Positions 24,033 to 34,191 of a DNA stretch of 64,000 nucleotides are shown piece after piece. Origin of the DNA: a gamma proteobacterium NOR5-3 (GTDB lineage Bacteria > Pseudomonadota > Gammaproteobacteria > Pseudomonadales > Halieaceae); the NCBI GenBank assembly GCA_000158155.1, contig DS999406.1, positions 668,731-732,730 of the forward strand, written 5' to 3'. The position numbers and the translations under genes were made by a program. The notes beneath the pieces were generated by a model. It saw only the letters and a list, made by a program, of their open reading frames with translations, did not search any database and was not told the origin of the DNA. Every line of letters starts with the position of its first letter. Position 1 is the first letter of the stretch.

Positions 24033-26030
24033 ATGAGCGGTTCGCCGAAGGACAAAGCGCCGGTGAGCGGGAACTTCATGGGGTTTAGCGTTGATCGGGG
24101 GGTGTTCTTACCCGCTACCGGTATTCTGCTGGTGCTCGTGTTGGGTGCGGCGATTGCTCCTGATGCGAGCAATGCGCTCCTGCAGGATGTGCAGGCAGCC
24201 ATTGTCACTTATGCCAGCTGGTACTACGTGCTGGTGGTGGCCGTTGTCCTGCTGAGTGTAATGATTTTCAGCTTCTCGCGGTTTGGCGATATTAAGCTGG
24301 GACCCGATCATTCTGAGCCCGACTACAGTGCCTTGAGTTGGTTTTCCATGTTGTTTGCAGCGGGCATGGGCATCGGTCTGATGTTCTTTGGCGTGGCCGA
24401 ACCGGTGATGCATTTTCTGAAGCCGCCGCATGCAGAGGGAAGCACTGTGGAGGCGGCAGGCCATGCCATGACCCTGACCTATTTCCACTGGGGCCTGCAT
24501 GCCTGGGCCATCTATGCGATTGTCGCTTTGCTGCTGGGCTACTTTTCCTATCGCCATGGGTTGCCGTTGACCATGCGCTCGGCCTTCTATCCCTTGATTG
24601 GTGAGCGCATCTACGGGCCTGCCGGTGCCGCCATCGATGTGTTTGCCATCGTTTGTACGGCCTGCGGTATTGCAACCAGCCTGGGGTTTGGGGTGCTGCA
24701 GATCAATGCGGGGCTCGAGTATCTTTTTGGCATCCCCGTGTCTGCCGGGGTACAGGTGATATTGATTGTTGGCACCATGGCTCTGGCCAGTATCTCGGTG
24801 GCCCTGGGTCTCAATGCGGGCATCAAGCGCCTGTCGGAGCTCAATATTGCACTCTCGGTACTGCTGCTCATCGGGGTGCTTATCGCCGGCCCCACAATTC
24901 TCATTCTGGGCGCTACGCTGGAAAGTCTGGGTATCTACATCAGTGAGCTGATCAGTAAGACGTTTACGCTCTATGCCTACGAGCCCACGGACTGGCTCGG
25001 GGGCTGGACCATTTTTTATTGGGGCTGGTGGCTCAGTTGGTCGCCTTTTGTCGGTTTGTTTATCGCGCGCATTTCCCGGGGCCGCACGATTCGGGAGTTC
25101 ACTCTGGGCGCGATGCTGGTGCCCTGCGGTTTTACGCTGCTTTGGATGGGCGTTTTTGGCAATAGTGCGATCAATCTGATTCTCAATGAAGGCGCAAAAG
25201 AGCTTGGACAGGCGGTGTCTGCCAATCAGGCAGTGGCCCTATTTCAGTTTCTTGAGTACCTGCCATTTTCGACCTTTTTATCGGGCGTGAGTCTTTTGAT
25301 GATCGTTGTGTTCTTTGTGACTTCGGCCGATAGCGGTGCGCTGGTGCTGAATATGTTGTCGGCCAATGGTCGTGACGATACGCCGGTGCTGCAGCGAGTT
25401 TTTTGGGCTGTGGTGATTGCGGCCATAGCCGCAGTGCTACTGCTGGCCGGTGGCCTGTCTTCATTGCAGACTGCGGCCATTGCCAGTGCGTTACCGTTCT
25501 CGGTCGCCCTGCTGGGCGCAATCTGGGGTTTTGCCCGGGCGTTGTCCCTGGATGCATCCCAGCGCAGCGCTCAAAGCGTTTCGCCGGCTTCCGGTGCTGA
25601 TGGCGACTGGCGTAGCCGCCTGTCGAATCTGCTGGATTTTCCCGAGGACCAGAGCGTCCGCCAGTTTCTCAGGGAACAGGTCACACCCGCGCTACGGGAG
25701 TTTGCCCAGGAACTTGAGAAACATGAGGTGGCTGCGACAGTGACAGAGCGATCTGATGATCAACCGGCAGTGCGCATGGAGGTGCTCAACGGCGGTGAAA
25801 TAGACTTTGTTTACGAGGTTCGAAGTCGCGTGCATGCCATGCCGGATGAGCGTCTGGCGGGGGAGGCTATCTCATCCATGGCCGAAGGCGATCGCTATTA
25901 CCGCGCGGAAGTCCATTTATCCCAGGGCGGTCAGGATTACTGCATCATGGGGTGGACCCGGGAGCAGATTTCCCACGATGTGCTCAGTCAATACGAGAAT
26001 CATCTGCACTTCCTGACCACTATGCGATGA
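24033..26030 (+). CDS. BCCT-family (betaine/choline/carnitine) transporter
   Basis: The 665-residue inner-membrane protein starts at ATG 24033 with AGGGG upstream. Twelve helices are expected. The BCCT signature region around WTIFYWGWWLSWSPFVGLFIARISRG is at about 327-352, with aromatic residues that form the trimethylammonium-binding box. GMGIGLMFFGVAEP is the helix 3 glycine-rich segment. A long cytoplasmic C-terminal domain (about 510-665) resembles BetT-type carriers that are osmotically regulated. It probably imports choline, glycine betaine or a similar compound with Na+ or H+. No betaine-synthesis genes are adjacent. Confidence 0.92.
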   Translation: MSGSPKDKAPVSGNFMGFSVDRGVFLPATGILLVLVLGAAIAPDASNALLQDVQAAIVTYASWYYVLVVAVVLLSVMIFSFSRFGDIKLGPDHSEPDYSALSWFSMLFAAGMGIGLMFFGVAEPVMHFLKPPHAEGSTVEAAGHAMTLTYFHWGLHAWAIYAIVALLLGYFSYRHGLPLTMRSAFYPLIGERIYGPAGAAIDVFAIVCTACGIATSLGFGVLQINAGLEYLFGIPVSAGVQVILIVGTMALASISVALGLNAGIKRLSELNIALSVLLLIGVLIAGPTILILGATLESLGIYISELISKTFTLYAYEPTDWLGGWTIFYWGWWLSWSPFVGLFIARISRGRTIREFTLGAMLVPCGFTLLWMGVFGNSAINLILNEGAKELGQAVSANQAVALFQFLEYLPFSTFLSGVSLLMIVVFFVTSADSGALVLNMLSANGRDDTPVLQRVFWAVVIAAIAAVLLLAGGLSSLQTAAIASALPFSVALLGAIWGFARALSLDASQRSAQSVSPASGADGDWRSRLSNLLDFPEDQSVRQFLREQVTPALREFAQELEKHEVAATVTERSDDQPAVRMEVLNGGEIDFVYEVRSRVHAMPDERLAGEAISSMAEGDRYYRAEVHLSQGGQDYCIMGWTREQISHDVLSQYENHLHFLTTMR

Positions 26031-26046
26031 TTCCTCTTGCCCTTTA

Positions 26047-27780
26047 TTAGGCGGCTTCATTGCGAAACTGCAGCTTCGCCAGGCGGGCGTACAGTTTGGA
26101 GCTTTGCAAAAGTTCCTCATGGGTGCCCGTGGCAACCACCTTGCCTTCGTCCAACACCGCGATGCAGTCGGCATCCCGGATGGTTGCCAGACGATGCGCA
26201 ATAATGACCGTGGTGCGTTCGTGCATGAGTTCGCTGATCGCGCGCTGTACCTGGTGCTCGCTCTCGGCATCCAGCGCACTGGTTGCCTCATCAAGCAGTA
26301 GCACCTTGGGATCTGTGAGCATGGCGCGAGCCAGAGCAATACGCTGGCGCTGGCCTCCGGAAAGTCGCACACCCTGTTCTCCGAGATAGCTTGCGTAGCC
26401 CTGGGGCAAAGCCTCGATGAACTCGTGAGCATGCGCCCGGCGGGCGGCAGCGTGTATCTCTTCGTCGCTGGCGTCTGGCTTACCGTAGGCAATGTTGTAG
26501 CGAACATCCGCACTAAACAGGGTCGGCTGTTGCGGCACGATGGCGAGGTTGGCGCGCAGCTGCGCCAGAGACATTTCCCGAAGATCGATGCCATCAAGAA
26601 AAAGGGCACCACTTTGCGGGTCGTAGAATCGCTGAAGAAGTTCAAACAGCGTGGTTTTGCCTGCACCGGAGGGACCCACCAGCGCTAAACTTTTTCCCGC
26701 TTCAATGTTCAAAGACACCTTGTTCAGGGCGAGTGTGTCGGGCCGCGAGGGATAGCTGAAACACACATCGCGCAGCACCATTGCCGGGTGTTTGGAGATG
26801 GACTCCCGATCACCGGTATCGGGCAATGCGCTGTCGGTTTCTATGAGCTCCAGCAGGCGCTCCGTGGCGCCGGCCGCTCGCTGCACGTCGCCCCATACTT
26901 CTGACAGTGTGGCAAAGCCCGAACCGACCATGACCGCATAGAACATAAAGGCCGCCAATTCGCCGCCGGTCATGGCGCCACTGATGACGTCGCGACCCCC
27001 GGAGTACATCATGGCAATCATGCCGCCGGACAGGATAATGATCGCAAAGGCAACGAGCAGCGCGCGCTGGCGTATCCGGGACCGGGCAATCATAAAGGCC
27101 TTTTCTACCTCTGAGTCAAAAGCTTCTGACTCCGCGCTTTCGCGGTTAAAACCCTGCACGGTGCGAATATTCTGAATGATCTCGCCGGCGTAGGAGCCCA
27201 CGCTTGCCACGCTGTCCTGACTGCTGCTGGAGAGTTTGCGAACCCGGCGACCAAAAACCATCACCGGCAGCAATACCATGGGCACCGAGGCAACAATAAA
27301 CAAAGTCAATTTAAAGTTGGTGATCAACATCATGATCACTGCGCCGGTGAGCGTCAGAGAACTGCGCAGTGCCATGCTCATGGACGAACCGATAATGGTC
27401 TGCAAAACGGTGGTGTCCGCCGTTAAGCGCGACATGATCTCGCCGGAACGATTCTCTTCAAAGAATCCCGGATGCAGCCGCACAATGTTGCGAAAAACCG
27501 CGCTGCGAAGGTCGGCGCTGACGCGCTCCCCCAGCCAGGAGACCAGATAAAAACGGAAGAAGGTACCCACGGCAATGGCCGTTGTGATGAGCATCACCAC
27601 GCGCACCGCATCTCCCAGCGCCCCCGGGTCATCGCCGCCAAAGCCGCGATCGATAAGTATCTGCAGGCCCTTGCCCAGGGTAAGCGTGGCCCCTGCAGTA
27701 AAAACCAGCGCTATTGCAGCCGCGACCAGGCGCCAGCGATAGGGTGCAAGTCGGCTAAGCAGAGCGCGCAGCGGGCCCAT
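26047..27780 (-). CDS. ABC exporter, fused permease and ATPase (MsbA-like)
   Basis: The 577-residue half-transporter has six membrane helices (about 15-310) and an ATPase domain with Walker A GPSGAGKTT, signature LSGGQRQR, Walker B VLLLDEAT and the H-loop His in IIAHRLATI. As a homodimer it should export a lipid, drug or peptide. The starting ATG at 27780 lacks a clear ribosome site and lies 29 bp after the mscS-like gene stop, so the two may be cotranscribed. Substrate not predictable. It converges on the BCCT gene with a 16-bp gap. Confidence 0.9.
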   Translation of the reverse strand: MGPLRALLSRLAPYRWRLVAAAIALVFTAGATLTLGKGLQILIDRGFGGDDPGALGDAVRVVMLITTAIAVGTFFRFYLVSWLGERVSADLRSAVFRNIVRLHPGFFEENRSGEIMSRLTADTTVLQTIIGSSMSMALRSSLTLTGAVIMMLITNFKLTLFIVASVPMVLLPVMVFGRRVRKLSSSSQDSVASVGSYAGEIIQNIRTVQGFNRESAESEAFDSEVEKAFMIARSRIRQRALLVAFAIIILSGGMIAMMYSGGRDVISGAMTGGELAAFMFYAVMVGSGFATLSEVWGDVQRAAGATERLLELIETDSALPDTGDRESISKHPAMVLRDVCFSYPSRPDTLALNKVSLNIEAGKSLALVGPSGAGKTTLFELLQRFYDPQSGALFLDGIDLREMSLAQLRANLAIVPQQPTLFSADVRYNIAYGKPDASDEEIHAAARRAHAHEFIEALPQGYASYLGEQGVRLSGGQRQRIALARAMLTDPKVLLLDEATSALDAESEHQVQRAISELMHERTTVIIAHRLATIRDADCIAVLDEGKVVATGTHEELLQSSKLYARLAKLQFRNEAA

Positions 27781-27809
27781 GGTCGAGCTGGCTTTTGTTT
27801 CTGAGGTAG

Positions 27810-29609
27810 TCAGGACTTGTGCTCCCTTACCGGCAGTTCGATGGCGCCGCGCAAAGCCGCTTTTTCTGCCTCGGTGTAATCGGGGAAAGGTAGCTTTTCT
27901 TCGCTCTTCCAGCTGTCCAGCTGCGCATGCACTTCTGACATCTTTTCATCCGATGCCTGATAAAAGTCGCGAAGCTGCAAGACCTGCCCCGGGCCACTGA
28001 ACACCGCGCCGGCATCGTGCACCAGTTCGATCATTCGAAGATTCAAATCCTCGGCTGCAGCCAAAAAATGTTGGTAATCCGTGGTGTTAATACCCGCATC
28101 GATACGGATAACGGCCGTAGCGGCGGCGACTTTTTCCAGGCGGATGCTGACGGTTTCCTGCATAACATCGGCATGGGACAGAAACAGCTCGCGCAGTCTG
28201 CCAAGAATCACTCTGAGCTGATCAGCCGTCGCCATCTGCAGTTCAATATGCTGGTAATAGCGTATTCGGTCGCGGTGACTGAAGTTCTCCACCTCTACCG
28301 ATGAGAAAACCGAGTTGGGAACGGCCAGCATGGTGCGATTCAGTGTTCTGATCATAGTGGAGCGAAGCCCAATCTCCTCTACTACACCGACGATGTTACC
28401 GAACCGACATAGATCACCCGGGTTCACCGGTCTTGCCGTGTAGAGCGTGATCGCGCCAATGACATTCTCCAGGGTCTTTTGCGCCGCAAGCGCCACAGCG
28501 AGAGAGCCTACGCCCAGGCCAGCGATGATGGTCGACATGTTGTAACCAGCGCGCTCCGCCCAGATCAGGCCAATCACCAAGAGCACTACCAATTTGACGA
28601 TGGTCGTAAAAGGCTTGAGGAGCGCGACATATTGCCGATTACCCGCCCGCTCCAGACGTCTGATGTTGTAGTCCCGAAGCAAGGAAATAGCGCCGAGAAT
28701 GAGGATAGAGACGGCGACGAAGTCAAGACCGGAAGAATTAAGATATACCCTTGCCGTGAGTGACAGCGCCAGTTGGTCCATGAGAAGGCGAAAGATTGCC
28801 AGAAACAGGAATATCCGAAGCGAGCCTTTAAAGAAGGTTTCTATGCCAAGAGGGAAGCGATTGGGTATCAGCAGTGCGGCGCGCATCAGCAGATAGCTTG
28901 CCAACAATGAAAGGTACCAGGCGGCGACCAGGAAAATCGCTCCTGCGATGAGTTGCCAACTTTCCAGTCCGGCGACAGTGTAGTTTGGCAGATGAGTTTC
29001 AAGCCATATGGCAATAGGCCCGTAACCTAAATCAGCCCAAAGCTCGGGTATCTGGGCAACGCTGGCGTTGGAGATCTTCCAAATCTTGTCGCCCTGGCCA
29101 TCGGGAATCCGCTGCAGGTAAATAGGAACCGCCTCTCCATCATCCTTTGTAACGACTCCAAGGAGATCTCGATACGCGGGTAGACCATCTTCGAGCATAC
29201 CTTCCGGCTCATCGCTTAGCGCAGTGACGTCAACGATATTCTGCTGATTAAACACAATGCGCAGCGCGTTCATCAGATCCGGGGCAGGCCAGTCTTCAAC
29301 ACCTTCGGGCAGGTATCGCGTGTCCAGATAGCTCGCGGCCCTTTCCATGTCCTGGCGTTGAAAGGCATCCCGCATCACCAGGAGTAACTGAAGGGGTGTA
29401 CGCGGGAACTCCTTGTTCCCGGCAATCTCGGCTGTTTTCTCCCTGATGAACTCTTCGGTCTTCTTTTCGGACTCCAGAACTTCGCGCATGTTGGTGACTT
29501 CAGCCGCGTCTTCTGCAGAGTTTTGTGTTTCTTCCTGTGCCCACAGAAGGCTGGGACTTAAAAGCGTTAGCACAAGACCCAGGCAGGCAGCAGATAGGAG
29601 ACTTTTCAT
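27810..29609 (-). CDS. MscS-family mechanosensitive channel with periplasmic N-terminal domain
   Basis: The 599-residue protein has a signal peptide (MKSLLSAACLGLVLTLLSPSLLWAQ), a periplasmic region to about residue 210, five hydrophobic helices, and the MscS pore/beta domain. The pore helix is seen as GVGSLAVALAAQKTLENVIG, followed by ITLYTARPVNPGDLCRFG. Larger MscS-like channels of this type open on membrane tension and release solutes during osmotic downshock. The coiled N-terminal region contains ESEKKTEEFIREKTAE. It is followed by the ABC exporter gene and preceded by tatC. Confidence 0.9.
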   Translation of the reverse strand: MKSLLSAACLGLVLTLLSPSLLWAQEETQNSAEDAAEVTNMREVLESEKKTEEFIREKTAEIAGNKEFPRTPLQLLLVMRDAFQRQDMERAASYLDTRYLPEGVEDWPAPDLMNALRIVFNQQNIVDVTALSDEPEGMLEDGLPAYRDLLGVVTKDDGEAVPIYLQRIPDGQGDKIWKISNASVAQIPELWADLGYGPIAIWLETHLPNYTVAGLESWQLIAGAIFLVAAWYLSLLASYLLMRAALLIPNRFPLGIETFFKGSLRIFLFLAIFRLLMDQLALSLTARVYLNSSGLDFVAVSILILGAISLLRDYNIRRLERAGNRQYVALLKPFTTIVKLVVLLVIGLIWAERAGYNMSTIIAGLGVGSLAVALAAQKTLENVIGAITLYTARPVNPGDLCRFGNIVGVVEEIGLRSTMIRTLNRTMLAVPNSVFSSVEVENFSHRDRIRYYQHIELQMATADQLRVILGRLRELFLSHADVMQETVSIRLEKVAAATAVIRIDAGINTTDYQHFLAAAEDLNLRMIELVHDAGAVFSGPGQVLQLRDFYQASDEKMSEVHAQLDSWKSEEKLPFPDYTEAEKAALRGAIELPVREHKS

Positions 29610-29687
29610 CGTGATGTGTCCGAAACTAAAGATGGTGTTGGTGATCGACAGTGTAGCGCCCTGGAAGGTGCGCTCAAGCCGCCAGAT

Positions 29688-30434
29688 TTACTCGGCTTGT
29701 TGTGACTTTCTTTTCAGCAGCAGTCGGCCAGCGACCACGCCGGCTTCAAACAGCAGCCACATGGGGACCGCAAGCAATGCCTGGGAAATGACATCCGGCG
29801 GTGTGAGGAGCATGCCGAAGACAAAGCAGCCCACAATGATGTAAGGGCGTTTTTTGACGAGATCTTCCGGTGTGGTAATGCCAGCCCAAATGGCGATGAG
29901 GGCGGCGATGGGTATCTCAAAGGCCAATCCGAAAGCGAAAAACAGCTTGAGCACAAAGTCCAGGTAGCGGTTGATGTCCGTCATGATGGCGATGTCTTCC
30001 GGCCCCACACTGGTAAAAAACGCAAAGATCAGGGGAAACACCACGAAGTAGGCAAAGGCCGCGCCGAAGTAAAACAGCAACACCGAGCTTGCCAGTACCG
30101 GCAGGGCAAACCGTTTTTCCTGGCGGTACATGCCCGGCGCGATAAATGACCAGATTTGGAACAGTACGTAGGGGATGGCGATAAAGAGTGCGGTAAACAG
30201 AGTCAGCTTAAAGGGAGTTAGAAACGGCGAGGCGACGTCTGTGGCAATCATGGTGGCGTTGTCTGGCAGCAAGTCCCGCAGAGGCTTGGAGACAAAGGCA
30301 TAGATATCGTTGGCAAAGGGAAACAGTACGATGAACACAATGAGCACGGCCAGAATGGCGCGCAGCAGGCGATCCCGGAGCTCTGTAAGGTGCGCAATGA
30401 GTGGTAAAGGTGTGTCGTCTTCGGTATCAGTCAC
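29688..30434 (-). CDS. tatC: Sec-independent protein translocase TatC
   Basis: The 248-residue membrane protein is the receptor core of the twin-arginine translocase that exports folded proteins. I choose GTG 30434, which overlaps the tatB stop in GTGACTGA and aligns with the E. coli N-terminus. The frame extends to 30491, but that would overlap tatB further. Six helices are expected. Conserved segments: PLIAHLTELRDRL, SPFLTPFKL, YFVVFPLIF and the KKRPYIIVGCFVFGMLLTPPD region. Last gene of the tatABC set. Confidence 0.95.
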   Translation of the reverse strand: MTDTEDDTPLPLIAHLTELRDRLLRAILAVLIVFIVLFPFANDIYAFVSKPLRDLLPDNATMIATDVASPFLTPFKLTLFTALFIAIPYVLFQIWSFIAPGMYRQEKRFALPVLASSVLLFYFGAAFAYFVVFPLIFAFFTSVGPEDIAIMTDINRYLDFVLKLFFAFGLAFEIPIAALIAIWAGITTPEDLVKKRPYIIVGCFVFGMLLTPPDVISQALLAVPMWLLFEAGVVAGRLLLKRKSQQAE

Positions 30435-30783
30435 CGGACTTGCTATCCGTTTTTGTCGAGTCGTCGGCATCTGTCTTTTCGGCGCTGCCACTGGCAGCCC
30501 CCGGAACTTCTGGCACGTTCAGGCCGGCGACCAGATCTGAGCTCAGGGCTTTGGTCTCCTTACGGAACTCCTCGCCGGTGTCACGCAGGGCCCGCAGATC
30601 CTTCATCACCGCATCGTTATGGAGTTCCTGCTGCACTTCCTGCTTGATATCGTTAAAGCCCCGTCGAATACGGTTGAGCCAGGCGCTCGCCGTGCGAATA
30701 GCATCGGGCAGGCGCTCCGGACCGATGACGATCAGGGCAACCACACCGATAATAAGAAGTTCGGCAAAGCCGATATCAAACAT
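30427..30783 (-). CDS. tatB: Sec-independent protein translocase TatB
   Basis: The 118-residue protein has an N-terminal membrane helix followed by an amphipathic helix, with the conserved MFDIGFAELLIIGVVALIVIGPERLP start and Glu-Leu in the first helix. The C-terminal ~60 residues are charged and low in complexity (ASGSAEKTDADDSTKTDSKSGD), as is usual. TatB partners TatC in signal-peptide recognition. Its stop overlaps the tatC start. Confidence 0.95.
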   Translation of the reverse strand: MFDIGFAELLIIGVVALIVIGPERLPDAIRTASAWLNRIRRGFNDIKQEVQQELHNDAVMKDLRALRDTGEEFRKETKALSSDLVAGLNVPEVPGAASGSAEKTDADDSTKTDSKSGD

Positions 30784-30828
30784 ACGAGGTTACTGCGTTA
30801 TTTAACGGGTGAAAGGGCGACGAAAAAA

Positions 30829-31041
30829 CTAAACGTCGCTCTTGTCCTTTGCAGTCTCGCTGGTTTCAGGCTCTTCGCCTTCTGTTTTGTCGTCACCTTC
30901 ATCCTGCATGCTGCTGCGAAAACCCTTTACCGCACTTCCAAGGTCTGAGCCCAGGCTCCGCAAACGCTTGGTGCCGAAAAGCATGACCACAATGGCGAGA
31001 ATAATAAGTAACTGCCAAATGCTGATTCCACCCAATCCCAT
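30829..31041 (-). CDS. tatA: Sec-independent protein translocase TatA
   Basis: The 70-residue protein has a short N-terminal membrane helix ([17 protein letters not shown]), the FGTKRLR hinge, an amphipathic helix with the LGSAVKGFR motif, and an acidic tail. TatA oligomerises to form the transport pore. It is separated from tatB by 45 bp and from hisE upstream by 88 bp. Confidence 0.95.
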   Translation of the reverse strand: MGLGGISIWQLLIILAIVVMLFGTKRLRSLGSDLGSAVKGFRSSMQDEGDDKTEGEEPETSETAKDKSDV

Positions 31042-31129
31042 GACGATCTCCTTTTACTGCAGCCGGCTGCTTCTCTAGGTTGCCGTCTGCTTGTGTAATT
31101 TCCAGTTCGGTTTGTGCCCTGGACTGTTG

Positions 31130-31471
31130 CTAGCTCCGTGAAGCTTTCTCAACGTGACCCGACAGTCCAAACCGCTCTTCAAGCACTGCCACCACATCCG
31201 ATGATGACAGGCCCTGCTGCGCCAGCAATACCATGGTGTGAAACCACAGGTCCGCGACTTCACCGAGCAGCGCATCCTGGCCTTTTTCTCCGGCACAGTC
31301 CTTGGCGGCGATAATAACCTCTGTGGCTTCCTCGCCCACTTTTTCAAGTATCTTGTTCAGACCCTTTTCATAGAGGCTTGCGACATAAGAGCTGTCGCCA
31401 GATGCGTCTCTTCGGTCCCGAAGCACGCTATCCAAGGCTCTCAGAACATCGATGTCAGCTGCCTGTTCCAT
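31130..31471 (-). CDS. hisE: Phosphoribosyl-ATP pyrophosphatase
   Basis: Second step of histidine synthesis: hydrolyses PR-ATP to PR-AMP and pyrophosphate. The 113-residue protein is an all-alpha MazG-like fold with the conserved [19 protein letters not shown] and [11 protein letters not shown] segments that bind Mg. It overlaps hisI by 17 bp. hisI and hisE are separate genes here, as in Pseudomonas, rather than a fused HisIE. Confidence 0.96.
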   Translation of the reverse strand: MEQAADIDVLRALDSVLRDRRDASGDSSYVASLYEKGLNKILEKVGEEATEVIIAAKDCAGEKGQDALLGEVADLWFHTMVLLAQQGLSSSDVVAVLEERFGLSGHVEKASRS

Positions 31472-31862
31472 AAATCTCTTTCGGGTCCCTGAGGACCGGC
31501 TCTACGGTTTGCCATTCACCATTTGCTAGCTGGCGGTAAAAACAGTGTTCTCTGCCTGTGTGACAGGCCATTTCACCGAGCTGTTCAACCTCCAGCAGCA
31601 GCGTATCTCCATCACAGTCCAGACGCAGTTCTTTGAGCTGCTGGGTGTTGCCGGAGCTTTCCCCTTTCCGCCACAGCGCTTGGCGGGAGCGGGACCAATA
31701 CACCGCCCGGCCTTCCTCTACCGTGCAGCGCAGGGATTCGGCGTTCATCCAGGCCATCATCAATACCTTCCCGGTCTTCCAGTCCCTGGCAATAGCGGGA
31801 ACGAGTCCGGCATCGTTCCAGCGGACGTCGTCGAGATAGCTTGGACGGTTTGATTCTGTCAT
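31455..31862 (-). CDS. hisI: Phosphoribosyl-AMP cyclohydrolase
   Basis: Third step of histidine synthesis, opening the purine ring of PR-AMP. The 135-residue protein starts at ATG 31862 ([12 protein letters not shown]); a GTG at 31892 is in frame but less likely. Signatures: [31 protein letters not shown] for Mg, and the zinc Cys in the region [12 protein letters not shown]. It lies 42 bp downstream of ubiB and overlaps hisE. Confidence 0.96.
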   Translation of the reverse strand: MTESNRPSYLDDVRWNDAGLVPAIARDWKTGKVLMMAWMNAESLRCTVEEGRAVYWSRSRQALWRKGESSGNTQQLKELRLDCDGDTLLLEVEQLGEMACHTGREHCFYRQLANGEWQTVEPVLRDPKEIYGTGS

Positions 31863-31904
31863 CAGGCGCGGGATTATCGCACAACCGGGCACAAACGCCG
31901 CGAT

Positions 31905-33539
31905 CTAGACGCTCTGGCTCGGCCAGGCCAGTCCCGCGGCTACTGCCAGCAACAGCCAGCTTACCGGAGGCGCCTGCTCAAGCATCACCCGCACCGGCGG
32001 TAGTGCGGCGCCCGCGGCGAGCACGCAAACCATGGCTGCAAGATAGCGACGCCGTGCCCGGGTATCGCGTTTTCGGCGACCCTCCCGTTCTGCGACGAGT
32101 AACTGCGCGCTGCGCCTTTGTTCTTCGCGTTGCCCCTGGAGGTTGTCCATGAGTGCTTCTGGCAGCTGCGGCAGCTGTTCCAGCCAAGTGGGGGCGTGCT
32201 GCTGTAAACGCTTGATCATGCTCTGGGGGGAGTAGCGCTCATTCACCCACTTTTCGAGAAAGGGCATGGCGGTATCCCACAGATTGAGCTGGGGATAAAG
32301 TTGGCGACCCAGCCCTTCAATATTGAGCAGGGTTTTTTGCAGTAGCACCAGAGACGGCTGTACCTGCATATCAAAGCGCGCCGCGGTCTGAAACAGGTAC
32401 ACCAGGAGCTGCCCGAAAGAAATCTCGGCAATGGGGCGTTCAAACACCGGCTCGCAGACCGCGCGCATCGCGGACTCAAAATCCTGAACACGAGTATCCG
32501 GCGGTACCCAGCCGCACTCCACATGCAGCTGTGCAACTTCATGGTAGTCCCGGCGGAAGATCGCTAATAGATTGCGCGCAAGATAGTACTGATCAGCTTC
32601 ACTTAAAGAGCCAATGATGGCGCAGTCGATGGCGATATAGCGCGGATCTTTCGGGTCTGAGGCGTCCACAAAGATGTTTCCCGGGTGCATATCGGCATGA
32701 AAGAAACTATCGCGAAAAACCTGGGTGAAGAAAATCTCGACTCCGCGCTCGCCCAGCACCTTCAGGTCCACGCCTTTTGCCCGCAGTGTGTCCATGTCGG
32801 TGACGGGGATGCCGTAGATGCGCTCCATCACCATGACGTTATGCCGGGTGTAGTCCCAGAAGACCTCGGGTACATAGACCAGGCTTCCATCGGCAAAGTT
32901 GCGCCGAAGTTGCGAGGTGTTAGCCGCCTCTCGTCCCAGATCCAGTTCGTCGAGAATGGTATGTCGGTAGTCCTTTACAACCTCTACCGGGCGTAGTCGA
33001 TAGCCGTCTTTGAGCCAGCGCTCAATAAAGCGCGCAAGCACGGCCAGCAGCGCCATATCCTTAAGGATCACCGGCTCGATATCCGGGCGAATGACCTTGA
33101 CTACTACTTCCCGGCCTTCCCGGGTTCGGGCGCTGTGCACCTGGGCCACCGATGCGGAGGCCAGGGGGTCGCGATCAAATCGTTCGAACAGGGCATCCAC
33201 CTTACCGCCAAGAGCGGTCTCGATGATGCTTACCGCAACTTGAGACTCAAACGGCGGCACCTGATCCTGCAGGAGCGCCAGCTCGTCAGCGATATCGACC
33301 GGTAGTAAATCCCGGCGCGTTGAAAGCATCTGCCCAAACTTGATAAATACCGGACCAAGATCTTCCAGCGCCCGGCGCAGACGCTCACCCCGGCTACCCT
33401 GGCCACCGTTGAGGCGCCACGGATTGAGGCGCAGCAAAGGTGTCAGCAAACGATGTCGGGCCTGCTCTGGAAGCAGCTCGTCCAGACGGTAGCGGCCCGC
33501 TACGCGCATGATCTCGATGCTGCGCATAAAGCTCGTCAT
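31905..33539 (-). CDS. ubiB: Ubiquinone biosynthesis protein UbiB (ADCK-like ATPase)
   Basis: The 544-residue protein is an atypical kinase-fold ATPase needed for ubiquinone synthesis. The KxGQ motif is in [17 protein letters not shown] near residue 79, and the metal-binding region is [13 protein letters not shown] near 285. Two hydrophobic helices close the protein (about 497-540), anchoring it to the inner membrane. It overlaps ubiJ by one base and belongs to the ubiE-ubiJ-ubiB set. Confidence 0.96.
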   Translation of the reverse strand: MTSFMRSIEIMRVAGRYRLDELLPEQARHRLLTPLLRLNPWRLNGGQGSRGERLRRALEDLGPVFIKFGQMLSTRRDLLPVDIADELALLQDQVPPFESQVAVSIIETALGGKVDALFERFDRDPLASASVAQVHSARTREGREVVVKVIRPDIEPVILKDMALLAVLARFIERWLKDGYRLRPVEVVKDYRHTILDELDLGREAANTSQLRRNFADGSLVYVPEVFWDYTRHNVMVMERIYGIPVTDMDTLRAKGVDLKVLGERGVEIFFTQVFRDSFFHADMHPGNIFVDASDPKDPRYIAIDCAIIGSLSEADQYYLARNLLAIFRRDYHEVAQLHVECGWVPPDTRVQDFESAMRAVCEPVFERPIAEISFGQLLVYLFQTAARFDMQVQPSLVLLQKTLLNIEGLGRQLYPQLNLWDTAMPFLEKWVNERYSPQSMIKRLQQHAPTWLEQLPQLPEALMDNLQGQREEQRRSAQLLVAEREGRRKRDTRARRRYLAAMVCVLAAGAALPPVRVMLEQAPPVSWLLLAVAAGLAWPSQSV

Positions 33540-34189
33540 CAGGAGGCTCGGCGCAGGCGCTCAAGACGCAGCCGCAGCCGTTCTACGCGCTGTTCCAGAC
33601 GCTCACTGCGCTCGCTCAATTGCTGCACGTCCTCGTAAAAATGCTCCAGCGCCAGTTTTGGGGGGGCCAGCCGCGCTTCCTCCATGGCGAACTCTTCCAG
33701 TTGACGACGGAGGTTATCGCCGGATTGTCGCGACCAATGAAACGCTGCGCTGAGCATGCCGGCCAACTGGTGGCCCGCGACGTCGCCAAGCCCCGATACC
33801 AGCGGCGCTTCCCAATCAATATCCAGATCGTTGAATACGCGCTGCATATCAAGGAGTGTGCTGCTGTTGCCTTCGAGCTGAATACCGCCATTGATGAGCG
33901 CTGCCGCAGGGTCTTCTGCCTGGGCAAGGCTCGCAAAGTCCTTGGCCGTGCCGGTTACCCGGGTTGCCACAGGACCGTCATGGACCCCTTGCAGGCGCAG
34001 CTCACCATTGGCCTCGCTATGGATATACAGCGTGATAGCCGGGCGTGTGCACTCCAGTGCCAGAACTCGCCCCGCGAGGGGTTTAAGCGCCTCGATGCTG
34101 TGTGGCGACAGGCGCAGCGCCGCATTGGCAGCCGCTTCGGCGGCAGCCAATCCCGCGGTATGGAGCGTGGGCATGCGAATGTCGGACAT
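33539..34189 (-). CDS. ubiJ: Ubiquinone biosynthesis accessory factor UbiJ (SCP2 domain)
   Basis: The 216-residue protein has an N-terminal SCP2-like lipid-binding domain (about 10-110) and a C-terminal coiled coil (around [19 protein letters not shown]). UbiJ with UbiK organises the soluble Ubi complex that hydroxylates and methylates the quinone ring. It lies between ubiE (2-bp gap) and ubiB (1-bp overlap), the conserved order. Confidence 0.93.
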   Translation of the reverse strand: MSDIRMPTLHTAGLAAAEAAANAALRLSPHSIEALKPLAGRVLALECTRPAITLYIHSEANGELRLQGVHDGPVATRVTGTAKDFASLAQAEDPAAALINGGIQLEGNSSTLLDMQRVFNDLDIDWEAPLVSGLGDVAGHQLAGMLSAAFHWSRQSGDNLRRQLEEFAMEEARLAPPKLALEHFYEDVQQLSERSERLEQRVERLRLRLERLRRAS

Positions 34190-34191
34190 GT

